Below are positions 17,483-25,582 of a stretch of 64,000 nt of DNA, piece after piece (within the stretch, counting starts at the first letter, position 1; each line of letters opens with the position of its first letter). The position numbers and the translations under genes are program-made. The DNA is from Deltaproteobacteria bacterium (GTDB lineage Bacteria > Myxococcota_A > UBA796 > GCA-2862545), in contig SBGP01000106.1 in assembly GCA_006226595.1 (NCBI GenBank), positions 62,001 to 126,000 of the forward strand, read 5' to 3'. The notes under the pieces are model-generated. The model did no database searches. It was given only the letters and a program-made list of their open reading frames with translations, and was not told where the DNA came from.

Positions 17483-18481
17483 CGCCGCCGTTCCACGTGG
17501 AACGTCGCTGTGACCCTCGTCTAGCGGCAGACACGTCGGATCGGCCCACCACCGCGCCATGTCCGGCGGGAAGGGTGCGTGGACCTCGACCTCGCCCCCG
17601 CTGGGGTGGGGCATGCGGATGCTTGCGGCGTGCAGGGCCTGGCGCGGGGCTCCCGCGGCGCGCACCGTGCTCTCGTCGACGCCGTTCTCCCAGGCGTGGA
17701 GGAAGACCTCGGGCGGCACCCCGTACATGCGGTCTCCGACGATGCCTTCGCCGATGTGGGCGCAGTGCACGCGGATCTGGTGGGTGCGACCGGTGTGCAG
17801 GCGACAGCGGACGTGGGTGAGGCGGTGCCCGCCGACCTCGCGATGCGCGAGGACCTCGATGTCCGTGTGCGCGGGAAGGCCGTCGGGACGCACGGCCATC
17901 TGGATGCGGATGGGGCCCTCGGCCTCTCCGATCGGTTCCCTTACATTGTAAGTCCCTGCGACGAGAGTCCCGCGAACCAAGGCTTCATAGTGCTTCACGA
18001 CCTCCCGAGTCTTGAAGGCGGCCTTGAGGAACACGTTGGCCTCGGGGTCCTTCGAGAGCACGAGCACGCCGGAGGTGTCGCGGTCGAGACGGTGCACGAT
18101 GTCTGCGTCCGGCCAGCGCTCGCGGGCGAGACCGATGATGGCCCAGGCAAAGGCCGTACCGGTCGGATGGACCAGCATTCCTGCAGGCTTGTCGACGACG
18201 ACGATGCGCTCGTCCTCGTGGAGCACGACGGGAAAGGGTGGCTTCGGCGAGTCCGGGGCGATGCCGGGAATGGCGATCTGCAGCTGCTCACCGCCCCGCA
18301 TGGTCGCCGATGCGCGCAGGGGCTGCCCCTGCTCGTCCATGACCAGGCCCTGCTTGATCCACGCCGCGAACTGGCTGCGTGAGCGGTCCGCGAAGCGTCG
18401 CGCCAGGAAGCGGTCGAGGCGCATGCCACGGGCCCGCTCGGGCACCGGCAGCCAGCGCACGGGGAGCTGTTCGTCGGCCAT
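17417..18481 (-). CDS. rluD: RluA/RluD-family 23S rRNA pseudouridine synthase
   Basis: A 354-residue enzyme. The N-terminal S4 RNA-binding domain (RLDRFLARRFADRSRSQFA) is followed by the catalytic domain with HRLDRDTSG (catalytic Asp133) and the RTHQIRVH block. RluD-type enzymes make pseudouridines in 23S rRNA helix 69; the subgroup assignment is by general resemblance. The C-terminal ~35 residues are acidic and poorly conserved in character. They read through a parS site (encoding DVPRGT) and the end of the convergent rhomboid gene. A TTACRNYGTAA palindrome lies mid-gene (encoding TYNV). Confidence 0.88.
   Translation of the reverse strand: MADEQLPVRWLPVPERARGMRLDRFLARRFADRSRSQFAAWIKQGLVMDEQGQPLRASATMRGGEQLQIAIPGIAPDSPKPPFPVVLHEDERIVVVDKPAGMLVHPTGTAFAWAIIGLARERWPDADIVHRLDRDTSGVLVLSKDPEANVFLKAAFKTREVVKHYEALVRGTLVAGTYNVREPIGEAEGPIRIQMAVRPDGLPAHTDIEVLAHREVGGHRLTHVRCRLHTGRTHQIRVHCAHIGEGIVGDRMYGVPPEVFLHAWENGVDESTVRAAGAPRQALHAASIRMPHPSGGEVEVHAPFPPDMARWWADPTCLPLDEGHSDVPRGTAALLGVGDEEPGDDTDDESARVG
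17490..17503. other. parS site 2
   Basis: GTTCCACGTGGAAC lies 8 bp after the rhomboid stop and inside the 3' coding part of the convergent rluD-like gene, where it encodes part of DVPRGT. Confidence 0.85.
17941..17951. repeat. TTACRNYGTAA palindrome, copy 3 (inside rluD)
   Basis: TTACATTGTAA within the rluD-like coding sequence, read on the minus strand as the codons for TYNV. AT-rich codons for Tyr and Asn stand out against the GC-rich codon use around it. Confidence 0.7.
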
Positions 18482-18562
18482 CGGCGCGGTCTATCGTTTC
18501 TCGTCCGCTGGGGTGTCAGATTTTGACGGGTCCTGCGTTGGGGACGTGGCAGGATCATCGAC

Positions 18563-19375
18563 ATGCGCACTCTTCGGGGCGACTCAGGTCGCTCGACCCC
18601 TGATTTTCGAGGCTTCGGACGCCGTCTCTCGCGAGCGGTGACGGCCCTGGCCTGCACCGCGCCGCTGTGGCTCGCGGGCTGCGTGGCCCAGCCCGCCGCC
18701 GACCTCTCGTGGAACTTCGAGGCGCGCGCGGTGCCCGGTGAGATCCGGGTTCTCCCCGTGATCGGTCCCGCCAGTGACCCCGAGGTGATCCTCGAGAGCT
18801 GGGTGGGAGCCGGTCTGACCCCGCTTCGCACCTCCCTGCGCGAGGCGCGGACCGAGGAGCTGCTCGCGCTGCCCGATGCGGTGCGTGCCTCGCTGCCTGG
18901 CCAGGTCCACGCGGCGCTGGACGGCACGTGGGAGGGCGAGTTCCGCGTTGGCCGCTACCCGGTTGGCGGCCGTGAGCGCGTCCAGGCGGCCTTGCGTACC
19001 CGCCAGGACCTCGACGAAGCCCTGGGCGTGGTCGCGCGCGCGTCGCGAAGCGCGGTGCTCGTCACCTGGGTCGAGAGCGTCGACGGCGTCCCGCTGACCG
19101 TGCACTCACCGCCGGGTGAGACGGTGAGCACCTCGGCGGGCCCCGTGCTCGTCGACCTCTTCGACGAGCCGTATCGGGTCGAGGCGACCCTGGGCTGCGC
19201 GCTCGTGGCCTCCGACGGCGAGGTCGTGCTGCGCTACCAGGACAGCTTCGAGACGGTGATCTCGGGCACGCGCGATGCCCGTGCCGCGGGACGCACCCTC
19301 GCCGAAGAGCTGGCGCTCGAGGTCGCCAAGGTGTGGCCTGCCGACCCCCGCCTGGACCTGGCGCTGCTCGACTAG
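18563..19375 (+). CDS. lipoprotein of unknown function
   Basis: About 270 residues. The N-terminus is Arg-rich and followed by a hydrophobic stretch ending in the lipobox LAGC; the exact start is uncertain and a downstream start is possible. The mature part is alpha/beta with a regularly spaced Arg/Glu-rich helical region and ends LAEELALEVAKVWP. This resembles small GNA1162/LpoB-like envelope lipoproteins in layout only. A single GGTCTGACCCC, the core of the 8.3-kb array, occurs inside the gene at 18812. Confidence 0.7.
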   Translation: MRTLRGDSGRSTPDFRGFGRRLSRAVTALACTAPLWLAGCVAQPAADLSWNFEARAVPGEIRVLPVIGPASDPEVILESWVGAGLTPLRTSLREARTEELLALPDAVRASLPGQVHAALDGTWEGEFRVGRYPVGGRERVQAALRTRQDLDEALGVVARASRSAVLVTWVESVDGVPLTVHSPPGETVSTSAGPVLVDLFDEPYRVEATLGCALVASDGEVVLRYQDSFETVISGTRDARAAGRTLAEELALEVAKVWPADPRLDLALLD

Positions 19376-19458
19376 CGGGCGTCTCCCCCACCGCGACGCT
19401 GAGTGCGCGTGCGCAGGCCGGTGGCCGTGATAGCGTCCCTGGCATCCCAGGAGACCCC

Positions 19459-19956
19459 ATGCGCAGCGCCATCGTCCTCATCCTCGCCCTCACCGCCTGT
19501 GGCGGCAGCGAGCCCGCAGAGAAGCCTGCAGAGCCTGCGGCGGAGGAGAAGGCTCCCGAGCCGGCGCCGGAGAAGGCGGCCATCGCGGCAGACGCTCCCG
19601 AGGCCCTGGCCGTGCCCGAGGGTGCGCGCGTGTTCTTCGTCGAGCCCGCGGACGGCGCCACGGTGAAGTCCCCGGTGAAGGTGAAGATGGGCGTCGAGGG
19701 CATGGAAGTGAAGCCCGCCGGTGAGATCGTGCCCGCTACCGGCCACCACCACATCCTCGTCGATGCGGACGGCATCGCCACCGGCGGCGTGGTCCCGAAG
19801 GATGCCCAGCACATCCACTACGGTGACGGCTCCACCGAGACCGAGCTGGAGCTGACGCCCGGCGAGCACAGCCTCAAGCTGCAGTTCGCCAACGGCTCGC
19901 ACATGTCCTACGGCGAGGCCATGAGCGCGACGATCACCGTGACGGTGGAAGAGTAG
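19459..19956 (+). CDS. DUF4399-domain lipoprotein
   Basis: A 165-residue lipoprotein (LTAC lipobox) with an Ala/Pro/Glu/Lys-rich linker to about residue 50. The domain shows the DUF4399 pattern: FFVEPADGATVKSPVKVK, a His-triplet GHHHILVD, QHIHYGDG and LTPGEHSLKLQF. The clustered histidines suggest metal binding in the periplasm. An AGGAG ribosome-binding site supports the start at 19459. The next gene's frame begins only a few bases after its stop. Confidence 0.85.
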   Translation: MRSAIVLILALTACGGSEPAEKPAEPAAEEKAPEPAPEKAAIAADAPEALAVPEGARVFFVEPADGATVKSPVKVKMGVEGMEVKPAGEIVPATGHHHILVDADGIATGGVVPKDAQHIHYGDGSTETELELTPGEHSLKLQFANGSHMSYGEAMSATITVTVEE

Positions 19957-19961
19957 CGGCC

Positions 19962-20495
19962 CTGCGCGGAGCCCGGCGCATCCACGTCGTCGGGCCCTCC
20001 GGAAGCGGCAAGACCACCCTGGCCCGGGCGCTGTCCGCAGCTCTGGATGTGCCCCACATCGAGCTCGATGCGTTGTTCCACGGCCCCGAGTGGACGCCGA
20101 GACCGGGCTTCCGCGAGGACGTGACCGAGGCCGTCGCGGGGCCCGCGTGGGTCGTCGACGGGAACTACGGCAGCACCGTTCGCGATGTGGTGTGGGCGCG
20201 TGCCGAGGCCGTCGTGTGGCTGGATCTGCCCCGCAGGGTGGTGTTTCCGGCGCTGCTCGCGCGCAGTCTGCGTCGCGGATGGACCGGCGAAGAGCTGTGG
20301 AACGGCAATCGCGAGCGCCTCGGCAGCCTGCTGGCCGTGCGCCCCGAGGAAAACCTGTTGCTGTGGACCTGGCGCGCCTATCCTCGCTACCGCAAGGCCT
20401 ATAGCGAGGCGATGGCCGATCCATCCCTGGCACACCTCACCTTCGTGCACCTGCGACGCCGTGAGGATGTCAGTGCACTACTTGAGTCCGTATAA
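19962..20495 (+). CDS. P-loop kinase-like ATPase (FlaR/adenylate-kinase-like) with non-standard start
   Basis: About 177 residues. The Walker A motif VVGPSGSGKTTLARAL lies upstream of the first GTG (20049), so translation must begin earlier. No in-frame ATG, GTG or TTG exists back to the preceding in-frame stop near 19824. A CTG at 19962, six bases after the DUF4399 stop, is the best candidate. The family resembles FlaR-type 'topology modulation' nucleotide kinases (ELDALFHGPEWTP, VVDGNYGSTVRD). The likely role is nucleotide or small-molecule phosphorylation; the substrate is unknown. Confidence 0.75.
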   Translation: MRGARRIHVVGPSGSGKTTLARALSAALDVPHIELDALFHGPEWTPRPGFREDVTEAVAGPAWVVDGNYGSTVRDVVWARAEAVVWLDLPRRVVFPALLARSLRRGWTGEELWNGNRERLGSLLAVRPEENLLLWTWRAYPRYRKAYSEAMADPSLAHLTFVHLRRREDVSALLESV

Positions 20496-21479
20496 ATGAG
20501 CGCTTGACAGAATGGGCTAGGGTCATTGCCGAGACGCTCGACGACCTGGCGGCGAGAGAATCGTGTGCACCCATCCGGTCTGCGGCTGGCCCTCGTGCGT
20601 GCGGGGCTGCCATGCGCTCGGTCGACACGCGATCCTAGGCGATGACCCGATGACTACTTCATGATGAGGTGTTTACAGAATCAATGATCGCTCTGCGGCG
20701 GTCTTCGTCGGGTCGACGAGGACGATGCGGGAGGCCATCGAGGACCGACCGGGGTCGCCGGTCGGGCGAACCCCGGGTCGGGGGACGGCGCGTGCCCCCT
20801 CTCCTCCAGGGGGCTTGCTGGCTGGTGCCCCAGCTCCTGGCCCCGAGAGGCTCCAACCAAGAGGTAGGGGGTGTTTTACAACGATATGGCGGCGAGTTGA
20901 CGTAATGGCCGGATGAGATCGAGCGCGGAGGTCGTTGTGCGCCCTTGTGCGGCCAAGGACAGTTGTTCGGAAATAAATATAGGTAACTATACATAATAGA
21001 GTGATGAGTTGGACGTGCTCTGCGGCGTTTGTGCGAATCGCCTCCCGATGAGCCAGTACAACGACCTGTCATCATCATTAAGCCAAAATGTGACATAATA
21101 AATCAGAGCCGGATGGGACGTCTCTTCAGCGTGGGACGTCTCTTCAGCGCGCACACGCGCGCGAGCCGGGCGCACCGGCGAGTCGAGATCCCGCTGCGCC
21201 GGGCCGCACGCCACTCCCCTCCCCCACGACGTCTGGCGCACACCGACGAGCTCCGGGTGTTGTCGCGAGGACCAAGGGCACCGAAGCGGTCGCGGTTGGG
21301 GGACGCTCCTGGTGGACAGCGAAGGGTCGGATTTCGGGCCCTGGCGACGAGCCCGGGGGCCCACAATTCCATCAGAATGCAGGATGGAACGAGTCAATGT
21401 GCCGAAGTGTCATGCGGGTGAAAGCGTGAGCCGTGCCGCTGGCGCGTCCCAGTCAGCGAAACCCACCGAGGAGGTTCTC
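20496..21479 (+). other. 984-bp non-coding region with AT-rich core upstream of mnmG
   Basis: No convincing protein gene is visible. Reading frames here are short and have neither recognisable motifs nor ribosome-binding sites. The segment around 20870-21110 is unusually AT-rich for this genome (e.g. GGAAATAAATATAGG, ACATAATAAATCAG). The flanks are GC-rich with runs such as GCGCGCACACGCGCGC. No consensus DnaA box (TTATCCACA) was found by eye. It could be an origin, a small-RNA locus or the remnant of transferred DNA. Confidence 0.5.
21114..21149. repeat. 18-bp tandem duplication
   Basis: TGGGACGTCTCTTCAGCG is repeated exactly twice in direct tandem (21114-21131 and 21132-21149) at the right edge of the AT-rich core. 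Confidence 0.9.
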
Positions 21480-21956
21480 ATGGGCTTTCGCATCCCGCTG
21501 ATCACCGCTGCTCTCCTGTCCGCCGGCCTCGCGATGGCCGCCCCCGGCAATGGCGCCTCGGGCGACGTGAAGCAGGCCATCGAGTCGACCGAGCCCGGTC
21601 CGGCCCGAGGCAAGGCCGTTTCGGAGGCGGCGAAGTCGAAGCGCGGCAAGGCCAAGGGACACGCCGAGCGCGGCAAGTCCGAGTCCGCGTCCGCCCGCGG
21701 CAAGTCCGAGGCCGGAGGTGAGCACGGCAAGCGGCATGAGGCCGGCGAGGACCCTCGCCACGAACGGGACGACGAGGCTGACGAGCAGGAGCACCGCCGC
21801 GAGCACGCCGAGTCGAACCGCCACGAGTCCGGAGAGCGTGACGAGGGCGCTGGCAAGAACCGAGACCACTCCCGGGTGTCCGAGGAGGACGACGAGGCCA
21901 GAGGGCCGTCCCACGAGCCCCGCGCGGGCCGTGGAAAGGGCAAGCGGCCCGAGTAG
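21480..21956 (+). CDS. secreted, highly charged low-complexity protein
   Basis: A 158-residue protein with a clear signal peptide (MGFRIPLITAALLSAGLAMA, cleaved near residue 20) and a strong AGGAGG ribosome-binding site. The mature part is almost entirely charged and polar (Glu, Lys, Arg, His, Asp, Gly, Ser) with repeated RGKSE/RGKA phrases, so it is probably intrinsically disordered. No family recognised. A hairpin terminator follows at 21965. Confidence 0.75.
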   Translation: MGFRIPLITAALLSAGLAMAAPGNGASGDVKQAIESTEPGPARGKAVSEAAKSKRGKAKGHAERGKSESASARGKSEAGGEHGKRHEAGEDPRHERDDEADEQEHRREHAESNRHESGERDEGAGKNRDHSRVSEEDDEARGPSHEPRAGRGKGKRPE

Positions 21957-21964
21957 TCATGGAG

Positions 21965-22033
21965 GGGGTGCTCGCCCCAACCTCCCTGCCAACCAGAGCA
22001 CCCCTTCCGGGCCTCCGACGCACCCCGCGTCGG
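21965..22033 (+). terminator. two hairpins after the charged secreted protein gene
   Basis: GGGGTGCTC (21965-21973) pairs perfectly with GAGCACCCC (21996-22004), followed by TTCC. A second perfect stem CCGACGC-ACCCC-GCGTCGG occupies 22015-22033. They separate the gene from mnmG and probably terminate transcription; the T-run is weak, as expected at high GC. Confidence 0.55.
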
Positions 22034-22088
22034 GGGCCCACCTCGTTTGACCTGCCGGATCGGCGACGACGCGGTTAATCCGCGCCCC

Positions 22089-23942
22089 ATGGCACTCACC
22101 TTCGACATCGTGGTGGTCGGCGCCGGCCATGCCGGCTGCGAGGCGGCGGCGGCGGCGGCGCGCCTCGGGTCGCGCGTGGCGATGGTCACCCTCGACCTGC
22201 GGCACGTGGGACGCCTCTCGTGCAATCCGGCGGTGGGTGGGCTCGCCAAGGGCCATCTGGTTCGCGAGATCGACGCCCTGGGTGGGTTGATGGCGCGTGT
22301 CGCGGATGCGTCGAGCATCCAGTTTCGGCGGCTCAATACGCGCAAGGGCCTCGCGGTGCAGTCCAGCCGCGCCCAGGTGGACATCGACGTGTACCCCCGC
22401 AAGATGCGCGCGGTGCTCGACGCGATCGACGGACTGACGCTGATCGAGGGCGAGGTCGCGGCGCTCGAGACGCGGAGTGGCCAGGTGTGTGGGGTGGTGC
22501 TCGGTGACGGCACGGCGCTGAGTTGCTCGGCGGCCATCCTCACGACCGGAACCTTTCTCGGCGGCGTGCTTCACTGTGGTGCCGAGCAGACGGTGGGCGG
22601 ACGCGTCGGAGACGATGCGGCGCATGCGCTGTCGCGCTCGCTGGGTGAGCTGGGTCTCCGGCTCGGGCGGCTGAAGACGGGGACGGTTCCGCGACTCGAC
22701 GGCCGCACCATCGACTGGGACGCTCTCGAGGTTCAGGACGACACCTACCCGGACGGTCGCTTCTCGTTCGCGGCCCCCGAAGAGAAGCTTCCTCAGGTCG
22801 ATTGCCACGTGGTGCACACCCACGAGGGGACGCACGAGCTCATCCGCGGAGCGCTGGACCGCAGCCCACTGTTCACCGGTGCGATCTCCGGACGCGGGCC
22901 TCGCTACTGCCCGTCCATCGAGGACAAGGTGGTGCGCTTTCCCGAGCGCGAGCGGCACCTGGTGTTCCTCGAGCCCGAGGGCCTGAACACGCATCGCGTG
23001 TACCCGAACGGGCTGTCGACCTCGCTGCCCGTGGACGTCCAGGAGGCGATGATTCGCTCGCTTCCGGGTCTCGGCGACGCGGTGATCCTCCAGCCTGGCT
23101 ACGCGGTCGAGTACGACTTCGCGGACCCGCGCGACCTGGGCCACGACCTGCAGCACCGCGACGTGCGCGGGCTGTACCTGGCCGGGCAGGTGAACGGGAC
23201 CAGCGGCTACGAAGAGGCAGCAGCCCAGGGTCTGATCGCCGGCATCTCCGCGGCGACGGGCGAGGCGTTCCACGTGGAACGCGACGAGGCGTACATGGGT
23301 GTGCTCGTCGACGATCTCGTGTCTCGGGGCGTGGGTGGCGAGCCCTACCGCATGTTCCCGTCGCGGGCCGAGCATCGCTTGCTGCTCCGCGAGGACAACG
23401 CTGACCGCAGGCTCATGCCGCGTGGCCGGGCGCTGGGCCTGATCGACGACGCCACCTGGGCGCGGTTCGAGGCAAAGCGCGAGGCGATCGAGCGCGGACG
23501 AAGCGCGCTTCGCGACACGCTGGTCAAGCCGCTTCCCGAGGTACGCGAGGCGCTCGAGGCTCGCGGGCTCGGTGGTCTGAAGAAGCCGTCCACGGCCGAG
23601 GAGCTGCTCCGGCGGCCGGATGCGACCTGGACCGACGTGGTGGCAGTGGCGGGCATGCCCGAGCTGCCTGCCGACGCGGCCGAGCAGCTCGAAGTGGACA
23701 CGAAGTACGCCGGCTACATCGATCGGGCCCAGCGGCGTGCGGCTTCGGCGCGGAAGATGGAGCACGTGTCGTTGCCCTCGGACCTCGACTACCGTGCGCT
23801 CACGGCGCTGTCGTCAGAGGTTCGCGAGCGACTCGCCGAGGCCCGGCCAGAGACGCTGGGACAGGCGGCGCGACTTCCCGGCATCACGCCGGCCGCGGTC
23901 AGCGTGCTCGCCGCCGTCCTTGCAAAGCGCCGCGCCTCCTAG
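22089..23942 (+). CDS. mnmG: tRNA uridine-5-carboxymethylaminomethyl modification enzyme (GidA)
   Basis: A 617-residue FAD enzyme that, with MnmE, makes the cmnm5 modification at wobble U34 of tRNAs. The Rossmann motif VVVGAGHAGCEAA near residue 10 and the NPAVGGLAKGHLVREIDALGG region are diagnostic (read here in two pieces around residue 55). ATG 22089 is chosen because earlier in-frame starts give a non-homologous extension. mnmG next to rsmG and parAB is a classic origin-proximal arrangement. A parS site (23267) lies inside the gene, encoding FHVE. Confidence 0.96.
   Translation: MALTFDIVVVGAGHAGCEAAAAAARLGSRVAMVTLDLRHVGRLSCNPAVGGLAKGHLVREIDALGGLMARVADASSIQFRRLNTRKGLAVQSSRAQVDIDVYPRKMRAVLDAIDGLTLIEGEVAALETRSGQVCGVVLGDGTALSCSAAILTTGTFLGGVLHCGAEQTVGGRVGDDAAHALSRSLGELGLRLGRLKTGTVPRLDGRTIDWDALEVQDDTYPDGRFSFAAPEEKLPQVDCHVVHTHEGTHELIRGALDRSPLFTGAISGRGPRYCPSIEDKVVRFPERERHLVFLEPEGLNTHRVYPNGLSTSLPVDVQEAMIRSLPGLGDAVILQPGYAVEYDFADPRDLGHDLQHRDVRGLYLAGQVNGTSGYEEAAAQGLIAGISAATGEAFHVERDEAYMGVLVDDLVSRGVGGEPYRMFPSRAEHRLLLREDNADRRLMPRGRALGLIDDATWARFEAKREAIERGRSALRDTLVKPLPEVREALEARGLGGLKKPSTAEELLRRPDATWTDVVAVAGMPELPADAAEQLEVDTKYAGYIDRAQRRAASARKMEHVSLPSDLDYRALTALSSEVRERLAEARPETLGQAARLPGITPAAVSVLAAVLAKRRAS
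23267..23280. other. parS site 3 (inside mnmG)
   Basis: GTTCCACGTGGAAC inside mnmG, encoding the AFHVER segment, about 1.5 kb upstream of parA. Confidence 0.88.
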
Positions 23943-23960
23943 GTCGCCCAGCCCTCGAGG

Positions 23961-24506
23961 CTAGGGCTGAAAGCGCAGGCCGACGCTGCGGCGTCCCTTG
24001 CCCTGTACGGCGTAGGGTTCCACGTGGAACGTGGAGAAGTCTCCGGCGGCCGGGATCGGCGCATCGTCCTGGAGCAGCAGCACCAGCGTGCCCCCCGGGA
24101 CCAGCAGGCGACGGGCGTGCTTGAGCAGCTTCGGGGGAGGCGTGAAGGCGCGAGCGACGAGGCCGTCGTAGGCCGCGCTCGGCAGGCTCTCGACTCGCGT
24201 ACGCAGCACCCGGATCGGGGCGCGGTCGCCGAGCTCGGCTTCCGCGAGGACCTTCTCGAGGAAGATGCAGCGCTTCTCGCGCGAGTCCACCAGGTCGAGT
24301 TCCACCTGCGGGAAGCGCGCCGCGAAGGGGATGCCGGGGAAGCCAGCGCCCGTGCCGAGGTCCGCCCAGTGCCCCTCGGGCTCGAGCCAATGCAGAGACA
24401 GATCCGCGTCCTCGTAGTGCAGCGACATGTCGCCGGGACCAATGAGGTTCATGCTGTCCCTGAAGCGGGCGAGGAGCTGCTGGTGGGTGGTGAGTAGATC
24501 GGCCAC
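23961..24506 (-). CDS. rsmG: 16S rRNA (guanine527-N7)-methyltransferase (GidB)
   Basis: A SAM-dependent methyltransferase of about 181 residues from the GTG at 24506 (GGAG five bases upstream). A TTG at 24626 would give 221 residues but lacks a good ribosome-binding site. SAM-binding motif WADLGTGAGFPGIPFA and the following DSREKRCIFLEKV block are typical of RsmG, which methylates G527 of 16S rRNA. It is convergent with mnmG and divergent from parA. A parS site near its 3' end encodes FHVE. Confidence 0.9.
   Translation of the reverse strand: MADLLTTHQQLLARFRDSMNLIGPGDMSLHYEDADLSLHWLEPEGHWADLGTGAGFPGIPFAARFPQVELDLVDSREKRCIFLEKVLAEAELGDRAPIRVLRTRVESLPSAAYDGLVARAFTPPPKLLKHARRLLVPGGTLVLLLQDDAPIPAAGDFSTFHVEPYAVQGKGRRSVGLRFQP
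24017..24030. other. parS site 4 (inside rsmG)
   Basis: GTTCCACGTGGAAC within the 3' part of rsmG; it is read on the minus strand as the FHVEP segment. Confidence 0.88.
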
Positions 24507-24635
24507 ACGTTCTCCGCGCCACCGGCCTTGGATCGGCGGCGGTGCCGCGCTCAGATAGCCTGGTGGGTGGGGTCGGGGCACCTGCGATGCCCTGAGCTCG
24601 ATCCGATCGGGCTCAGCGTCGGACAAACCCCGGAT

Positions 24636-24649
24636 GTTCCACGTGGAAC
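24636..24649. other. parS site 5
   Basis: GTTCCACGTGGAAC in the rsmG-parA intergenic region, 24 bp from site 6 (centre to centre) and about 150 bp before the parA start. Confidence 0.92.
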
Positions 24650-24659
24650 GTCGAGGATT

Positions 24660-24673
24660 GTTCCACGTGGAAC
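24660..24673. other. parS site 6
   Basis: GTTCCACGTGGAAC, paired with site 5 upstream of parA. The position also allows ParB-mediated autoregulation of the parAB promoter, as is known in other systems. Confidence 0.92.
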
Positions 24674-24787
24674 GTCGACGGCCGATCCCCTCGGCGCTAT
24701 GGTGAACGTCCTACCCCCTTGCGATTCCTCGCTGCGCACCCCCGCGCACCCCCTCCCCACCAAACCTCCGTTCCTCGGAAGACATCG

Positions 24788-25582
24788 ATGGCACACGTCC
24801 TTGCGGTCTCGAACCAGAAGGGTGGCGTCGGCAAGACGACCACCGCGATCAACCTTGCAGCCGCACTCGCGCTGCAGAACGTGCGGGTCTTGCTCATCGA
24901 CCTCGACCCGCAGGGCAATGCCTCTTCCGGTGTGGGGCGTCCGCGCGACGCGGTGCACGCGGGCATCTTCGACGTGCTCGTGGACGACATGGATCCGCAC
25001 GACGCGCTGATCGACACGGTGGTGAAGAACCTCAGCCTCCTCCCGGCGACGCGCGACCTGGTCGGCGCCGAGATCGAGATGGTCAACCTCGAGGCGCGCG
25101 AGCGTCGCCTGTCCAAGGCGCTCGCCAAGGTCGATGGCGAGTTCGACTGGGTGCTCATCGACTGTCCGCCGAGCCTCGGCCTGCTCACCCTGAACGCGCT
25201 GACGGCGGCCGACACCGTGCTCATCCCGCTCCAGGCCGAGTACTACGCGATGGAGGGGCTCTCCGACCTGTTCCGGACGGTGCAGGTCGTGCGCGACCAC
25301 CTCAACCCCGCGCTCGAGCGTGCGGGCGTGCTCGTCACCATGAGCGATGGCCGCAACAAGCTCTCCCGCGAGGTCGAGCGCCAGGCGCGCAAGCACCTGC
25401 AGGGCGAGGTGTTCCACACCGTGATTCCGCGCAATGTGCGGCTCGGTGAGGCGCCCTCCCATGGTCTTCCCGGTGTGATCTACGACAGCCACTGCTCGGG
25501 CTCGCGGGCCTACGGTGCGCTGGCAGGCGAGCTGCTCCTGCGGCTCGCGAGCGGCCCGGTGCGGGCCGTCGGAGGTGCCTGA
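24788..25582 (+). CDS. parA: chromosome-partitioning ATPase ParA (Soj)
   Basis: A 264-residue MinD/ParA-type ATPase. Deviant Walker A motif QKGGVGKTTT (residues 10-19; signature Lys11 and Lys16), switch I DLDPQGNASSG and the IDCPPSLGLLTLNAL motif are all present. ParA forms ATP-dependent DNA-bound dimers that ParB-parS complexes follow during segregation. ATG 24788 is chosen because it gives the standard short N-terminus. Its stop overlaps the parB start (TGATG), so the two form an operon behind the parS pair at 24636/24660. Confidence 0.97.
   Translation: MAHVLAVSNQKGGVGKTTTAINLAAALALQNVRVLLIDLDPQGNASSGVGRPRDAVHAGIFDVLVDDMDPHDALIDTVVKNLSLLPATRDLVGAEIEMVNLEARERRLSKALAKVDGEFDWVLIDCPPSLGLLTLNALTAADTVLIPLQAEYYAMEGLSDLFRTVQVVRDHLNPALERAGVLVTMSDGRNKLSREVERQARKHLQGEVFHTVIPRNVRLGEAPSHGLPGVIYDSHCSGSRAYGALAGELLLRLASGPVRAVGGA

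Noticed and set aside
20500-20535. TTGACA promoter with TAGGGT -10 box
   Set aside because: The spacing between the two elements is only about 8 bp, far from the 16-18 bp needed for a sigma-70 promoter.
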